Assembly (NCBI GenBank): GCA_041946755.1
Contig: JBHGBB010000028.1
Span: 1 to 25,529 of the forward strand
DNA from: JBHGBB01 sp041946755
GTDB taxonomy: Bacteria; UBP4; UBA4092; JAOAEQ01
DNA: 25,529 nt
Reading direction: 5' to 3'
The stretch's first letter is position 1; every line of letters begins with the position of its first letter. The notes below the pieces were generated by a model. That model was not told the DNA's origin. It searched no databases and worked only from the letters and a program-made list of their open reading frames with translations. Positions 7,698-15,233 of the stretch are shown here, piece after piece. A program made the translations under genes and the position numbers.

Positions 7698-8783
7698 ATG
7701 TGGAAACAACAATTGGCTGAACATATCGATTACCCTACTCTGATAATTGTTTTTCTATTAGTCTGCATAGGATTAGGTATGATTTATAGTACTACGCATA
7801 CCTTAAACCCTTCTTATGCTTATTTGTTACGACAACTCCTCTGGGTATTCCTAGCTTTGTTATGGCTGGTAGTAATCACTGGAATAGATTATCAATTTTT
7901 CTATCGTTATGCCTGGTATTTATATGGTATAAATCTAATTCTACTGATAGCAGTCTTTATCGCTGGTCATCGGGCGATGGGAGCGGTTCGATGGCTCAAC
8001 ATCGCCGGATTCAAATTCCAACCTTCAGAATTATCGAAAATCATTATTATTTTTTCTCTTGGTAACTACCTAACTGCAGTTGGCGAAAATATCAAACGAA
8101 TCCCACAATTAATCGGTGCCTTTCTACTAGTTGGGATACCGATGATACTGATAGTAAAACAACCGGATTTAGGTACTGCAATGGTTCTAGTCCCGATATT
8201 ATTTGTGATGTTATTTCTAGCCGGTGCGCGAATCAAGCATTTAGTAGCGGTTATCAGTTGTGGTATTTTCGCGTCTCCTTTTCTGTATATGACCTTAAAA
8301 GAATATCAGAAAAAACGGTTATTGATGTTTCTCGACCCGGAAAGTGACCCGCTGAGTGCTGGATATAATATCATTCAATCAAAAATAGCAGTCGGTTCCG
8401 GTAAGCTTTTAGGAAAAGGATGGCTGCATGGAACCCAAACTCAGTTGGAGTTTATCCCGGAACATCATACCGATTTCATTTTTTCAGCTTATGCAGAAGA
8501 ATTCGGATTTATCGGCGTACTGGTAATGATGATTCTATTCGCATTACTATTATACCGGTTATACTCCTGGATTAAATTAACCGGCAATCAGCAGGAGATG
8601 CTGGCGATAGCCGGCTTTGCAACACTATTTGCCGCCCATGTTTTTATTAATGTCGGGATGACGATTGGAATTATGCCGGTTACCGGTCTTCCATTACCTT
8701 TTGTAAGTTATGGTGGTTCTGCTTTAATCAATTTCGCTACCGCCATTGGTTTAGCCATGAATGTACATAAACGGAGTATCTAA
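7698..8783 (+). CDS. rodA: Rod shape-determining protein RodA (SEDS glycosyltransferase)
   Basis: SEDS-family peptidoglycan polymerase of the elongasome, working with a class B PBP2 partner. The 361 residues give about ten membrane segments. Diagnostic SEDS motifs are present: GFKFQPSELSKI, KQPDLGTA (containing the catalytic-loop Asp), the TDFIFSAYAEEFGFIG segment and the C-terminal GLPLPFVSYGGSALI. RodA rather than FtsW is favoured by the short N-terminus and the DYPTLIIVFLLVCIGLGMIYS start. The frame is open upstream to 7551, but those 49 codons read across the promoter and antisense to coaX, so the ATG at 7698 is chosen. It is followed after 6 nt by the radical SAM gene, so it heads an operon. 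mreBCD and PBP2 are not in the window. Confidence 0.94.
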   Translation: MWKQQLAEHIDYPTLIIVFLLVCIGLGMIYSTTHTLNPSYAYLLRQLLWVFLALLWLVVITGIDYQFFYRYAWYLYGINLILLIAVFIAGHRAMGAVRWLNIAGFKFQPSELSKIIIIFSLGNYLTAVGENIKRIPQLIGAFLLVGIPMILIVKQPDLGTAMVLVPILFVMLFLAGARIKHLVAVISCGIFASPFLYMTLKEYQKKRLLMFLDPESDPLSAGYNIIQSKIAVGSGKLLGKGWLHGTQTQLEFIPEHHTDFIFSAYAEEFGFIGVLVMMILFALLLYRLYSWIKLTGNQQEMLAIAGFATLFAAHVFINVGMTIGIMPVTGLPLPFVSYGGSALINFATAIGLAMNVHKRSI

Positions 8784-8789
8784 TATTTA

Positions 8790-11420
8790 ATGAATCAACT
8801 TGAATCGAACCTATTTAATTCTATTCTACCCTTAGTAAATAAACCTGCTCGCTATATTGGGAATGAATATAATTCAATTCATCACGATTTCAATCAGGCT
8901 AAAATAAGAGTAGCATTGGCATTTCCTGATGTATATGATATCGGCATGTCACATTTGGGTTTAAAAATTCTCTACGATATTATTAATCAACGACAGGATT
9001 GGGTAGCAGAACGGGTATTCGCCCCTTGGCCCGATATGGAAGCAGAACTCCGGAAAAATCAAATACCCTTATATTCTTTGGAATCATATATTCCGATTAA
9101 CCGATTCGACATCATTGGTTTTTCGCTTCAACATGAATTACTATATACCAATGTTTTAACCATGCTGGATTTATCCGGTATTCCGATTTGGGCTAAAGAG
9201 AGAACGAATAAAGATCCGATAGTTATCTCCGGCGGCCCCTGCTGTTATAATCCCGAACCGATGTCGGAGTTTATTGATGCGTTTGCGATCGGCGATGGTG
9301 AAGAAATTATTCTTGAAATAATAGAAGCGATTCTATCTGCCAAAAGTACCAATGGATCGCGAGAACAGATTTTATACAAACTGGCTGAAATTGAAGGCAT
9401 CTATGTACCGGTAATAAATCCAAAATCCAAAACCCATAATCCAATTAAGATCAGACGCAGATATGTAGACTTAGAAAAAGCTCATTATCCGGTTCAGCAG
9501 ATAGTTCCTTATATTGAAACCGTTCATGATCGAGCGGCAGTAGAAATTCAGCGGGGGTGTACTCGCGGATGCCGATTCTGCCAAACGGGATTCACCAGTC
9601 GACCTCGACAAGAACGATCGGTTCCAACTATTATACAATTATCTGAACAAACGTTGCGTAAAACCGGATATGATGAATTATCTCTACTCTCATTAAGCAC
9701 TTCCGATTATTCAGAAATCGTCCCGTTAATTTCACAATTAATGGAAATAATCGAACCGCGCAAAATCTCATTATCTCTCCCTTCATTACGGATCGATTCT
9801 TTCTCAGTAGAATTAGCGAACCAAATCCAGAAAATCCGGAAAACCGGATTTACTTTCGCAATTGAAGCTGGTACCGAACGATTGCGCAATGCGATTAATA
9901 AACCAATTTCAAATGTTGAGTGCCTGCAAACCGTAGAACAGGTATTTAGTACCGGATGGCAATTAGTAAAATTATATCTAATGCTCGGTTTACCGACTGA
10001 AACAGAGGAAGATTTAGTCGGGTTAGTTAATCTTTTAAAAGAGGTAAGTAAAATTGCGAAATCGGCTGCTGCTAAAAACGCTAAAGTTAATGCAGCCATT
10101 GCTCCATTTATCCCGAAACCGCATACTCCATTCCAATGGTGCAGCCAACTACCTATAATAGAATTGAAAAAAAGAATATATTGGATTGATGACCAGCTTA
10201 AAAATACCCGGATTGAATTAAAATGGCATGATCTTGAACAGAGCTATTTAGAAGCGATTTTCGCTCGAGGTGATAGAAGATTATCTCAAATCATTTATAC
10301 CGCCTGGAAAAAAGGAGCGAAGTTCGATAGTTGGTCAGACCATTTTTCTTTTTCTAATTGGCTGGATGCATTTCGAGCTTGCGGCATTAATCCAGATGAT
10401 TATGCTCTTAAAACATATACGATTAACGATACTTTTCCTTGGGACCATATTAACGCCGGTGTATCGAAAGAATTTCTTTATCGGGAATATCAGAAAGCGC
10501 TCGAGACTAGCTTAACTCCGGATTGTAGAACAGAACCATGCAATCAATGTGGAGTATCGGATTGTACATCGGCAAATCCCAATTCGTCTAAGGCGGACCA
10601 AATCTCAATATCAAATCAAACTCCCAATATACACCCCAAAACCGAAGATACCTTGGGCAAAACGGGTCTTTCAAATTCAGAACGATGGAAAATAAGAATA
10701 AAGTTTACAAAATCTGCTCCGGTTCGATTTATATCACATTTAGATTTGGTGAAAACAATCATCACTGCATTTCACCGCGCCGAGTTACCGATCGCATATT
10801 CCCAAGGATTCAATCCACAACCGCGATTAAGTTTTGCTTCGGCTCTATCACTCGGGTATACCAGTACCTCGGAATACTTAGAATGCGAAATTGCGCAATA
10901 TTTACCTCCACTCGAATTTATGGATCGATTCGCAACGGTTCTTCCAACCGGCATTAAACTTTTGGATAGCTGGATTGTACCGTTTAATGCACCGACATTA
11001 TCTTCTTTAACCAGCGCCATCTCATATCGGATATCGAATTTATCAGATAAGATTGATATAGATAATATTGCACAAAATATTAATCGAATAAATAAACAAT
11101 CAGAGCTTATTATCCAACGACAAACAGCTGATAAGATTACGCAAATTAATATCCGCCCCTATATTTTACGAATTATGGTTAACCAAACCAATTCAGAGAG
11201 ATTGATGCTCGATGTATATCTGAATTCTACCAAACAAGGAAGTGCGCGTCCGACCGAAGTAGCCGCGCTGCTGCTAAATACCGATGAAAATACCATCAAA
11301 CAGCTAACAATCGAACGAACCGGAATCTATCGAACTATTCGAGGTAATATCATTCCGCTTGACCGAGTTGGAGAAGAATTAATATATCGATCAAGAATGA
11401 CTACCCAAATGGTTGAATAA
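8790..11420 (+). CDS. Radical SAM protein, TIGR03960 type fused to a DUF2344 (TIGR03936) domain
   Basis: An 876-residue two-part protein. The N-terminal part has a B12-binding-like segment and a radical SAM domain with the iron-sulfur motif CTRGCRFC (Cys257, Cys261, Cys264). A short Cys-rich segment follows (CRTEPCNQCGVSDC, about 574-587). The C-terminal DUF2344 domain begins near residue 640 with the conserved FTKSAPVRFISHLDL and QGFNPQPRLSFA. In many bacteria these two parts are adjacent or fused and sit beside the RNase E/G gene, as here; the reaction is not established, though an RNA- or ribosome-related modification is often suspected. The ATG is 6 nt after the rodA stop. GGAG inside the rodA end is a weak Shine-Dalgarno. 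Confidence 0.9.
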   Translation: MNQLESNLFNSILPLVNKPARYIGNEYNSIHHDFNQAKIRVALAFPDVYDIGMSHLGLKILYDIINQRQDWVAERVFAPWPDMEAELRKNQIPLYSLESYIPINRFDIIGFSLQHELLYTNVLTMLDLSGIPIWAKERTNKDPIVISGGPCCYNPEPMSEFIDAFAIGDGEEIILEIIEAILSAKSTNGSREQILYKLAEIEGIYVPVINPKSKTHNPIKIRRRYVDLEKAHYPVQQIVPYIETVHDRAAVEIQRGCTRGCRFCQTGFTSRPRQERSVPTIIQLSEQTLRKTGYDELSLLSLSTSDYSEIVPLISQLMEIIEPRKISLSLPSLRIDSFSVELANQIQKIRKTGFTFAIEAGTERLRNAINKPISNVECLQTVEQVFSTGWQLVKLYLMLGLPTETEEDLVGLVNLLKEVSKIAKSAAAKNAKVNAAIAPFIPKPHTPFQWCSQLPIIELKKRIYWIDDQLKNTRIELKWHDLEQSYLEAIFARGDRRLSQIIYTAWKKGAKFDSWSDHFSFSNWLDAFRACGINPDDYALKTYTINDTFPWDHINAGVSKEFLYREYQKALETSLTPDCRTEPCNQCGVSDCTSANPNSSKADQISISNQTPNIHPKTEDTLGKTGLSNSERWKIRIKFTKSAPVRFISHLDLVKTIITAFHRAELPIAYSQGFNPQPRLSFASALSLGYTSTSEYLECEIAQYLPPLEFMDRFATVLPTGIKLLDSWIVPFNAPTLSSLTSAISYRISNLSDKIDIDNIAQNINRINKQSELIIQRQTADKITQINIRPYILRIMVNQTNSERLMLDVYLNSTKQGSARPTEVAALLLNTDENTIKQLTIERTGIYRTIRGNIIPLDRVGEELIYRSRMTTQMVE

Positions 11421-11425
11421 CCTGA

Positions 11426-11431
11426 TATAAT
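11426..11431 (+). promoter_or_regulatory. TATAAT -10 box 7 nt upstream of the rng ATG
   Basis: An exact TATAAT in the 18-bp gap between the radical SAM gene and rng, 7 nt before the ATG at 11439. Initiation would fall at or beside the A of the ATG, giving a leaderless rng mRNA independent of the rodA operon. No Shine-Dalgarno is present. Confidence 0.5.
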
Positions 11432-11438
11432 ATTGACT

Positions 11439-13025
11439 ATGGCTCGAAAGAATAGTACTAAATCCAATTTACCTCAACGTTTGATCTCTGACCAGAGAAA
11501 ACGAATTCTAATTTCTCAAGAACCTTTCGAAACCAGAGTTGCTCTGATGGAAGGGAATACCTTAGCGGAAATATTTATCGAACGGGCTGCGGAACGTGGA
11601 ATTGTCGGCAATATTTATAAAGCTCGGGTAACCAGTGTACTGCCGGGAATGCAAGCCGCGTTTCTGGATATCGGGTTTGGGAAAAATGCATTTCTCTATG
11701 TAACCGATATTTTCTATGACCAGGAAGAATATGAACATCTGCTAGAATTAGAAGAAGGCCCGGACCGTAAAAGTGACGGAAAAGAAAAACGAAAAAAGCG
11801 GAAATCCAACGTCCCGGTAGCTATCGAAGATTTGGTTAGAAAAAATCAAGAGCTATTAATCCAGGTTACAAAGGAACCTATCGGTCGCAAAGGACCGCGC
11901 GCTACTACACATATTACGCTCCCCGGTCGGTTTATCGTTTTAATGCCTACCATTCAACATCTTGGAGTCTCGCGAAGAATTCAATCGGAGCAGGAACGGA
12001 ATCGATTGAAAGATATTATTAAATCTATTGCACCGGAAGATATGGGTATTATTGTTCGAACTGCCGGTGAAGGGAAAGATGAAACCGATTTCCGCCGCGA
12101 TCTGCAGATGCTGACTAATTTATGGAAGAAGATAAAACAGCATAGTGAACGAATGTCAGCACCATCGTTAATCCATCAAGATTTAGGGATTATCTATCGA
12201 GTAGTCCGGGATTCGTTTACTGACGATACTGCCGAACTAATTATCGATTCTGAGCAGGAATACGAGCGGATTCTGGAATTAATCGAAGTTATTTCACCTG
12301 AACTGCGGTCTCGAATAAAGTTTTATGAAGGACGCGAGTTATTATTCGATGCTTATGGAGTTGAATCGCAAATCGATAAATTACTCCATCGGCGGGTATG
12401 GTTGAAAAGCGGTGGATATATTTGTATCGATGAAGCTGAAGCATTGGTAGCAATTGATGTCAATACCGGTAAATTCAGTGGTGGTAAGGATTTGGAAGCA
12501 ACCGTGGTAAAAACGAATATTGAAGCGGCAAAAGAGATTGCGAACCAGATCCGGGCACGGGCGTTAGGTGGCTTAATTGTAATAGATTTCATCGATATGG
12601 AGAAAAAGGAGAACCAGCATAAAGTATTCAATGCATACACCGAGGCACTATCGAAAGACCGCGAACGAATTAATGTATTGGAATTAACCGAACTCGGGCT
12701 GGTCGAAATGACCCGGCGCCGGGTACGGCAGAGTATTGGGAAAACCCTGACTCAGAATTGTCCATATTGTAATGGCGATGGCGTAATATTATCCGAATCA
12801 ACGATGTCGATTAAGGTATTGCAAGAATTAAAAAAGATCTGTTTGTTTACCAGCAAACCGAATATTACCATTCGAGTACATCCGGCAATAGCGCATAATC
12901 TTAATAGTGAAATGGGTGAAGAATTAAGCCGGCTGCGGAAAGTATATCGGAAAAATATCATTATTCATATTGATGAGAAATTACATCTGGAAAAATACAA
13001 CGTTGAATTGCTTGATAGCGAATAA
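11439..13025 (+). CDS. rng: Ribonuclease G (RNase E/G family)
   Basis: Endoribonuclease of the RNase E/G family, acting on 5'-monophosphorylated single-stranded RNA in rRNA maturation and mRNA decay. The 528 residues hold an S1 RNA-binding domain (about 40-130, GNIYKARVTSVLPGMQAAFLDIG), the 5' sensor/RNase H-like region, the DNase I-like catalytic segment (AIDVNTGKFSGGKDLEATVVKTN and IVIDFIDME, with the Mg-binding Asp residues) and the zinc-link CPYC (Cys441, Cys444). There is no long C-terminal degradosome scaffold, so it is RNase G-like. A TTG two codons upstream (11433) also gives an open start; the ATG at 11439 is chosen. It directly follows the radical SAM gene, a known linkage. Confidence 0.94.
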   Translation: MARKNSTKSNLPQRLISDQRKRILISQEPFETRVALMEGNTLAEIFIERAAERGIVGNIYKARVTSVLPGMQAAFLDIGFGKNAFLYVTDIFYDQEEYEHLLELEEGPDRKSDGKEKRKKRKSNVPVAIEDLVRKNQELLIQVTKEPIGRKGPRATTHITLPGRFIVLMPTIQHLGVSRRIQSEQERNRLKDIIKSIAPEDMGIIVRTAGEGKDETDFRRDLQMLTNLWKKIKQHSERMSAPSLIHQDLGIIYRVVRDSFTDDTAELIIDSEQEYERILELIEVISPELRSRIKFYEGRELLFDAYGVESQIDKLLHRRVWLKSGGYICIDEAEALVAIDVNTGKFSGGKDLEATVVKTNIEAAKEIANQIRARALGGLIVIDFIDMEKKENQHKVFNAYTEALSKDRERINVLELTELGLVEMTRRRVRQSIGKTLTQNCPYCNGDGVILSESTMSIKVLQELKKICLFTSKPNITIRVHPAIAHNLNSEMGEELSRLRKVYRKNIIIHIDEKLHLEKYNVELLDSE

Positions 13026-13133
13026 ACCCTTCGGGTTAAATCTAAAATCCCAAACCTAAATGGCAAATATATACTAAGAAGTCAATCCTTTATTTCCGAA
13101 TTTCGATATTCGGATTTCGGATTTATTTTTAAT
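13026..13133. other. Intergenic spacer after rng with two small hairpins
   Basis: A 108-bp gap. A short stem with AACCC (13025-13029) and GGGTT (13033-13037) overlaps the rng stop but has no T run. CCGAAT (13096-13101) pairs with ATTCGG (13108-13113) and is followed by a T-rich tail (13121-13133), so it could act as a weak terminator. The GT9 ATG follows immediately. Confidence 0.35.
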
Positions 13134-14249
13134 ATGTATCGATTAGATTGCCGATATTTTGTCGGAGAGAAACCCTGTAAATTTAAAGCGTTATGTACCG
13201 GCTGTACCCATTATTCTCCAATGGGTAAACGAATTTTAATTATCAAATTCGCTGCTATCGGTGATGTCTTGCGTACTACTCCTCTTCTACGTGGGCTAAA
13301 AACGAAATATCCGAGTTCGCATATTACCTGGCTGACCGACCCAGCAGCAGCGTCATTATTAAGAACCATACCTGAAATCGACCGATTGATTAGTTATAAT
13401 GGTGCTGAAACGTTAACTCGATTCTTGGTTGAACAATTCGATATCTTAATTTGTTTGGACAAAGAAGTTCGTGCTACTGGATTAGCGATGTTGGTTCAAG
13501 CTGCTGATAAAATCGGGTTCGGATTGACCGAATTTGGTACTATATTTCCATTTGATAACCGGAGCGCATTTGCGTTTGAATTAGGGCTTAATGATGAACT
13601 GAAATTTCGGTTAAATCAAAAGACCTATCCGGAAATAATTTTCGATTTGGTTGGGTTACCCTATCATCGGGAAGAATATCTTTTTTCATTGCCGGAAGAT
13701 TCCAAGAAAAAAGCGATAGAGAAAGCGAAACGATGGAACCTTAAATCGACTGATCTTGTTATCGGATTAAATACCGGAGCTGGAACCGTTTTCGCTACCA
13801 AAAAATGGACGATCCCCGGGTATATCAAATTAATCGATTTAATCCATAATAAATATCAAAAGAAAGTTAAAATATTATTACTGGGTGGTCCGGAAGAAGT
13901 CGAACGAAATAAAGATATCCTTCGAAAGAGTAAGGTACCGCTCATAGATACCGGTACTGATAATAATTTGATTGATTTCTGCGGGATATTAAATCTTTGC
14001 GATGTAATCGTTACCGCAGATTCGCTGGCAATGCATCTGGCAATAGCGTTAAAGAAACAGGTGATTGCGTTTTTCGGTCCTACCGTAGCCCAGGAGATAG
14101 AATTATATGGGCGTGGGGAAACGATCGTGGTTAAAGCGGATTGCGCTCCTTGTTATCGGAAAGAATGCAATCAGCCGATGAGTTGTATGGAACGGTTAGA
14201 AGCGAAAACGGTTTTTGCGGTTTTAAATAAGGTTATCAAGAAAATATAA
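13134..14249 (+). CDS. Glycosyltransferase family 9 (heptosyltransferase-like) with Cys clusters at both ends
   Basis: A GT-B fold glycosyltransferase of the ADP-heptose:LPS heptosyltransferase group, expected to add sugars to an envelope glycolipid. The 371 residues have the N-domain start RILIIKFAAIGDVLRTTPLLRGLK (about 33-56) and the C-domain donor-site region GLNTGAG, LLLGGPEE and DSLAMHLAIAL with FFGPT. A Cys-rich extension precedes the fold (Cys6, 15, 21, 24) and a second cluster, CX2CX4CX5C (Cys337, 340, 345, 351), lies near the C-terminus, both looking like metal sites. A similar N-terminal extension occurs in GT9 proteins of some uncultivated bacteria (recollection, not verified). 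No Shine-Dalgarno is seen. The next gene is the HypD-like CDS, 72 nt downstream. Confidence 0.88.
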   Translation: MYRLDCRYFVGEKPCKFKALCTGCTHYSPMGKRILIIKFAAIGDVLRTTPLLRGLKTKYPSSHITWLTDPAAASLLRTIPEIDRLISYNGAETLTRFLVEQFDILICLDKEVRATGLAMLVQAADKIGFGLTEFGTIFPFDNRSAFAFELGLNDELKFRLNQKTYPEIIFDLVGLPYHREEYLFSLPEDSKKKAIEKAKRWNLKSTDLVIGLNTGAGTVFATKKWTIPGYIKLIDLIHNKYQKKVKILLLGGPEEVERNKDILRKSKVPLIDTGTDNNLIDFCGILNLCDVIVTADSLAMHLAIALKKQVIAFFGPTVAQEIELYGRGETIVVKADCAPCYRKECNQPMSCMERLEAKTVFAVLNKVIKKI

Positions 14250-14321
14250 CTATGAATATATTACGGGATTCTTGAAAACAGATATCTCAAACTAATCTGT
14301 CTTCTCATCTTAGTAATCAGA

Positions 14322-15206
14322 TTGTATACGAAATATACCTACTCGCATTTTACGCAGATTACTCTTACTGAAATAGTGCGACGGTCAAACCGATCGATCC
14401 GCATTCTGGATTTCAGCCATTTCTTTATTGATTTACCGCCATTACCGCTACAAGAAACACTACCGCAGGAAATAGAAATAATACATCGCCCATTATTTGC
14501 TCCCGAATCTATATGGCAAGCGACGCTGGATAAGATGTATAAATATTGTTGTCAGTCGAATACATTCGCTTTATTTCTCCATGCGTTTAGCGCGACGGCA
14601 TTCGGAGAAAAAACCATTAATACCTTCAAGTCGAATAATATTGCGGTACGGATTATCGAATCGCCGGTCGAAATCATCAAGTTCGCTCGGAAGCAAAAAG
14701 AGACCCGGTTTTATTTGTTTGTTTCCGGATTCGAACCGATAACCGCAATCATAGCCGCAATTATTCTCGCTGCACAAAATGAACATTTAACCAACCTATA
14801 CTTTTCTATTGAACTATATCAATCCAGTCAATTCGTTCCTATTATATATCGGAAACAAGCAACTCCAATCGATGGGATATTTGTTCCAGGTAGCATCGTT
14901 GCACCGTTAGGGAATGAAATCTATGAAACGATGCTACCAGCGCTTTCAGTTCCCATCATTATTACTGGAACCGAAGCTCCAGATATTTTACAGTCTATTT
15001 CCATGCTGTTAGCGCAATTGGAACAAAAGACTCATAAAATTGAGATCCAATATCGATCGGGGATTCGACCGCAAGGGAATCCGATGTCTCGACAGAAAAT
15101 CGAATCGGTATTTGGGGTTGCCGATATCACCCTACCCGATTTGGAATTGATTCCCAACGGCCGGTTTACTAGTAAACCGGATTTCGCTCCTTATATTATT
15201 GCATAA
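14322..15206 (+). CDS. HypD-like protein lacking the HypD cysteines (degenerate paralogue)
   Basis: The middle and end of this 294-residue protein align by eye with HypD, the scaffold that assembles the Fe(CN)2CO group of [NiFe] hydrogenases. Matching blocks are AVRIIESPVEIIKFARK, FVSGFEPITAIIAAI (HypD FGLGFETT), NLYFS, IDGIFVPGS (HypD IDAFLAPGH), PIIITGTEAPDILQSISML (HypD PLVVAGFEPLDLLQGVVML) and IEIQYRSGIRPQGN (HypD VENQYRRVVPDAGN). The CGGHTH and GPGCPVC cysteine motifs are replaced (ILDFSHFF; HRPLFAPE), the PGH histidine is Ser, and the C-terminal Fe-S cysteine region is absent: the protein stops after TSKPDFAPY where HypD continues. The start is a TTG with no in-frame ATG between it and the upstream stop at 14253. 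No other hyp or hydrogenase gene is present. It is unlikely to perform HypD chemistry; its function is unknown. Confidence 0.75.
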   Translation: MYTKYTYSHFTQITLTEIVRRSNRSIRILDFSHFFIDLPPLPLQETLPQEIEIIHRPLFAPESIWQATLDKMYKYCCQSNTFALFLHAFSATAFGEKTINTFKSNNIAVRIIESPVEIIKFARKQKETRFYLFVSGFEPITAIIAAIILAAQNEHLTNLYFSIELYQSSQFVPIIYRKQATPIDGIFVPGSIVAPLGNEIYETMLPALSVPIIITGTEAPDILQSISMLLAQLEQKTHKIEIQYRSGIRPQGNPMSRQKIESVFGVADITLPDLELIPNGRFTSKPDFAPYIIA

Positions 15207-15233
15207 CCTATTCTTGCATCGTCCAACGATATC

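Noticed and set aside
13025..13037. Terminator directly after rng
   Set aside because: The AACCC/GGGTT stem is only 5 bp and has no T tract.
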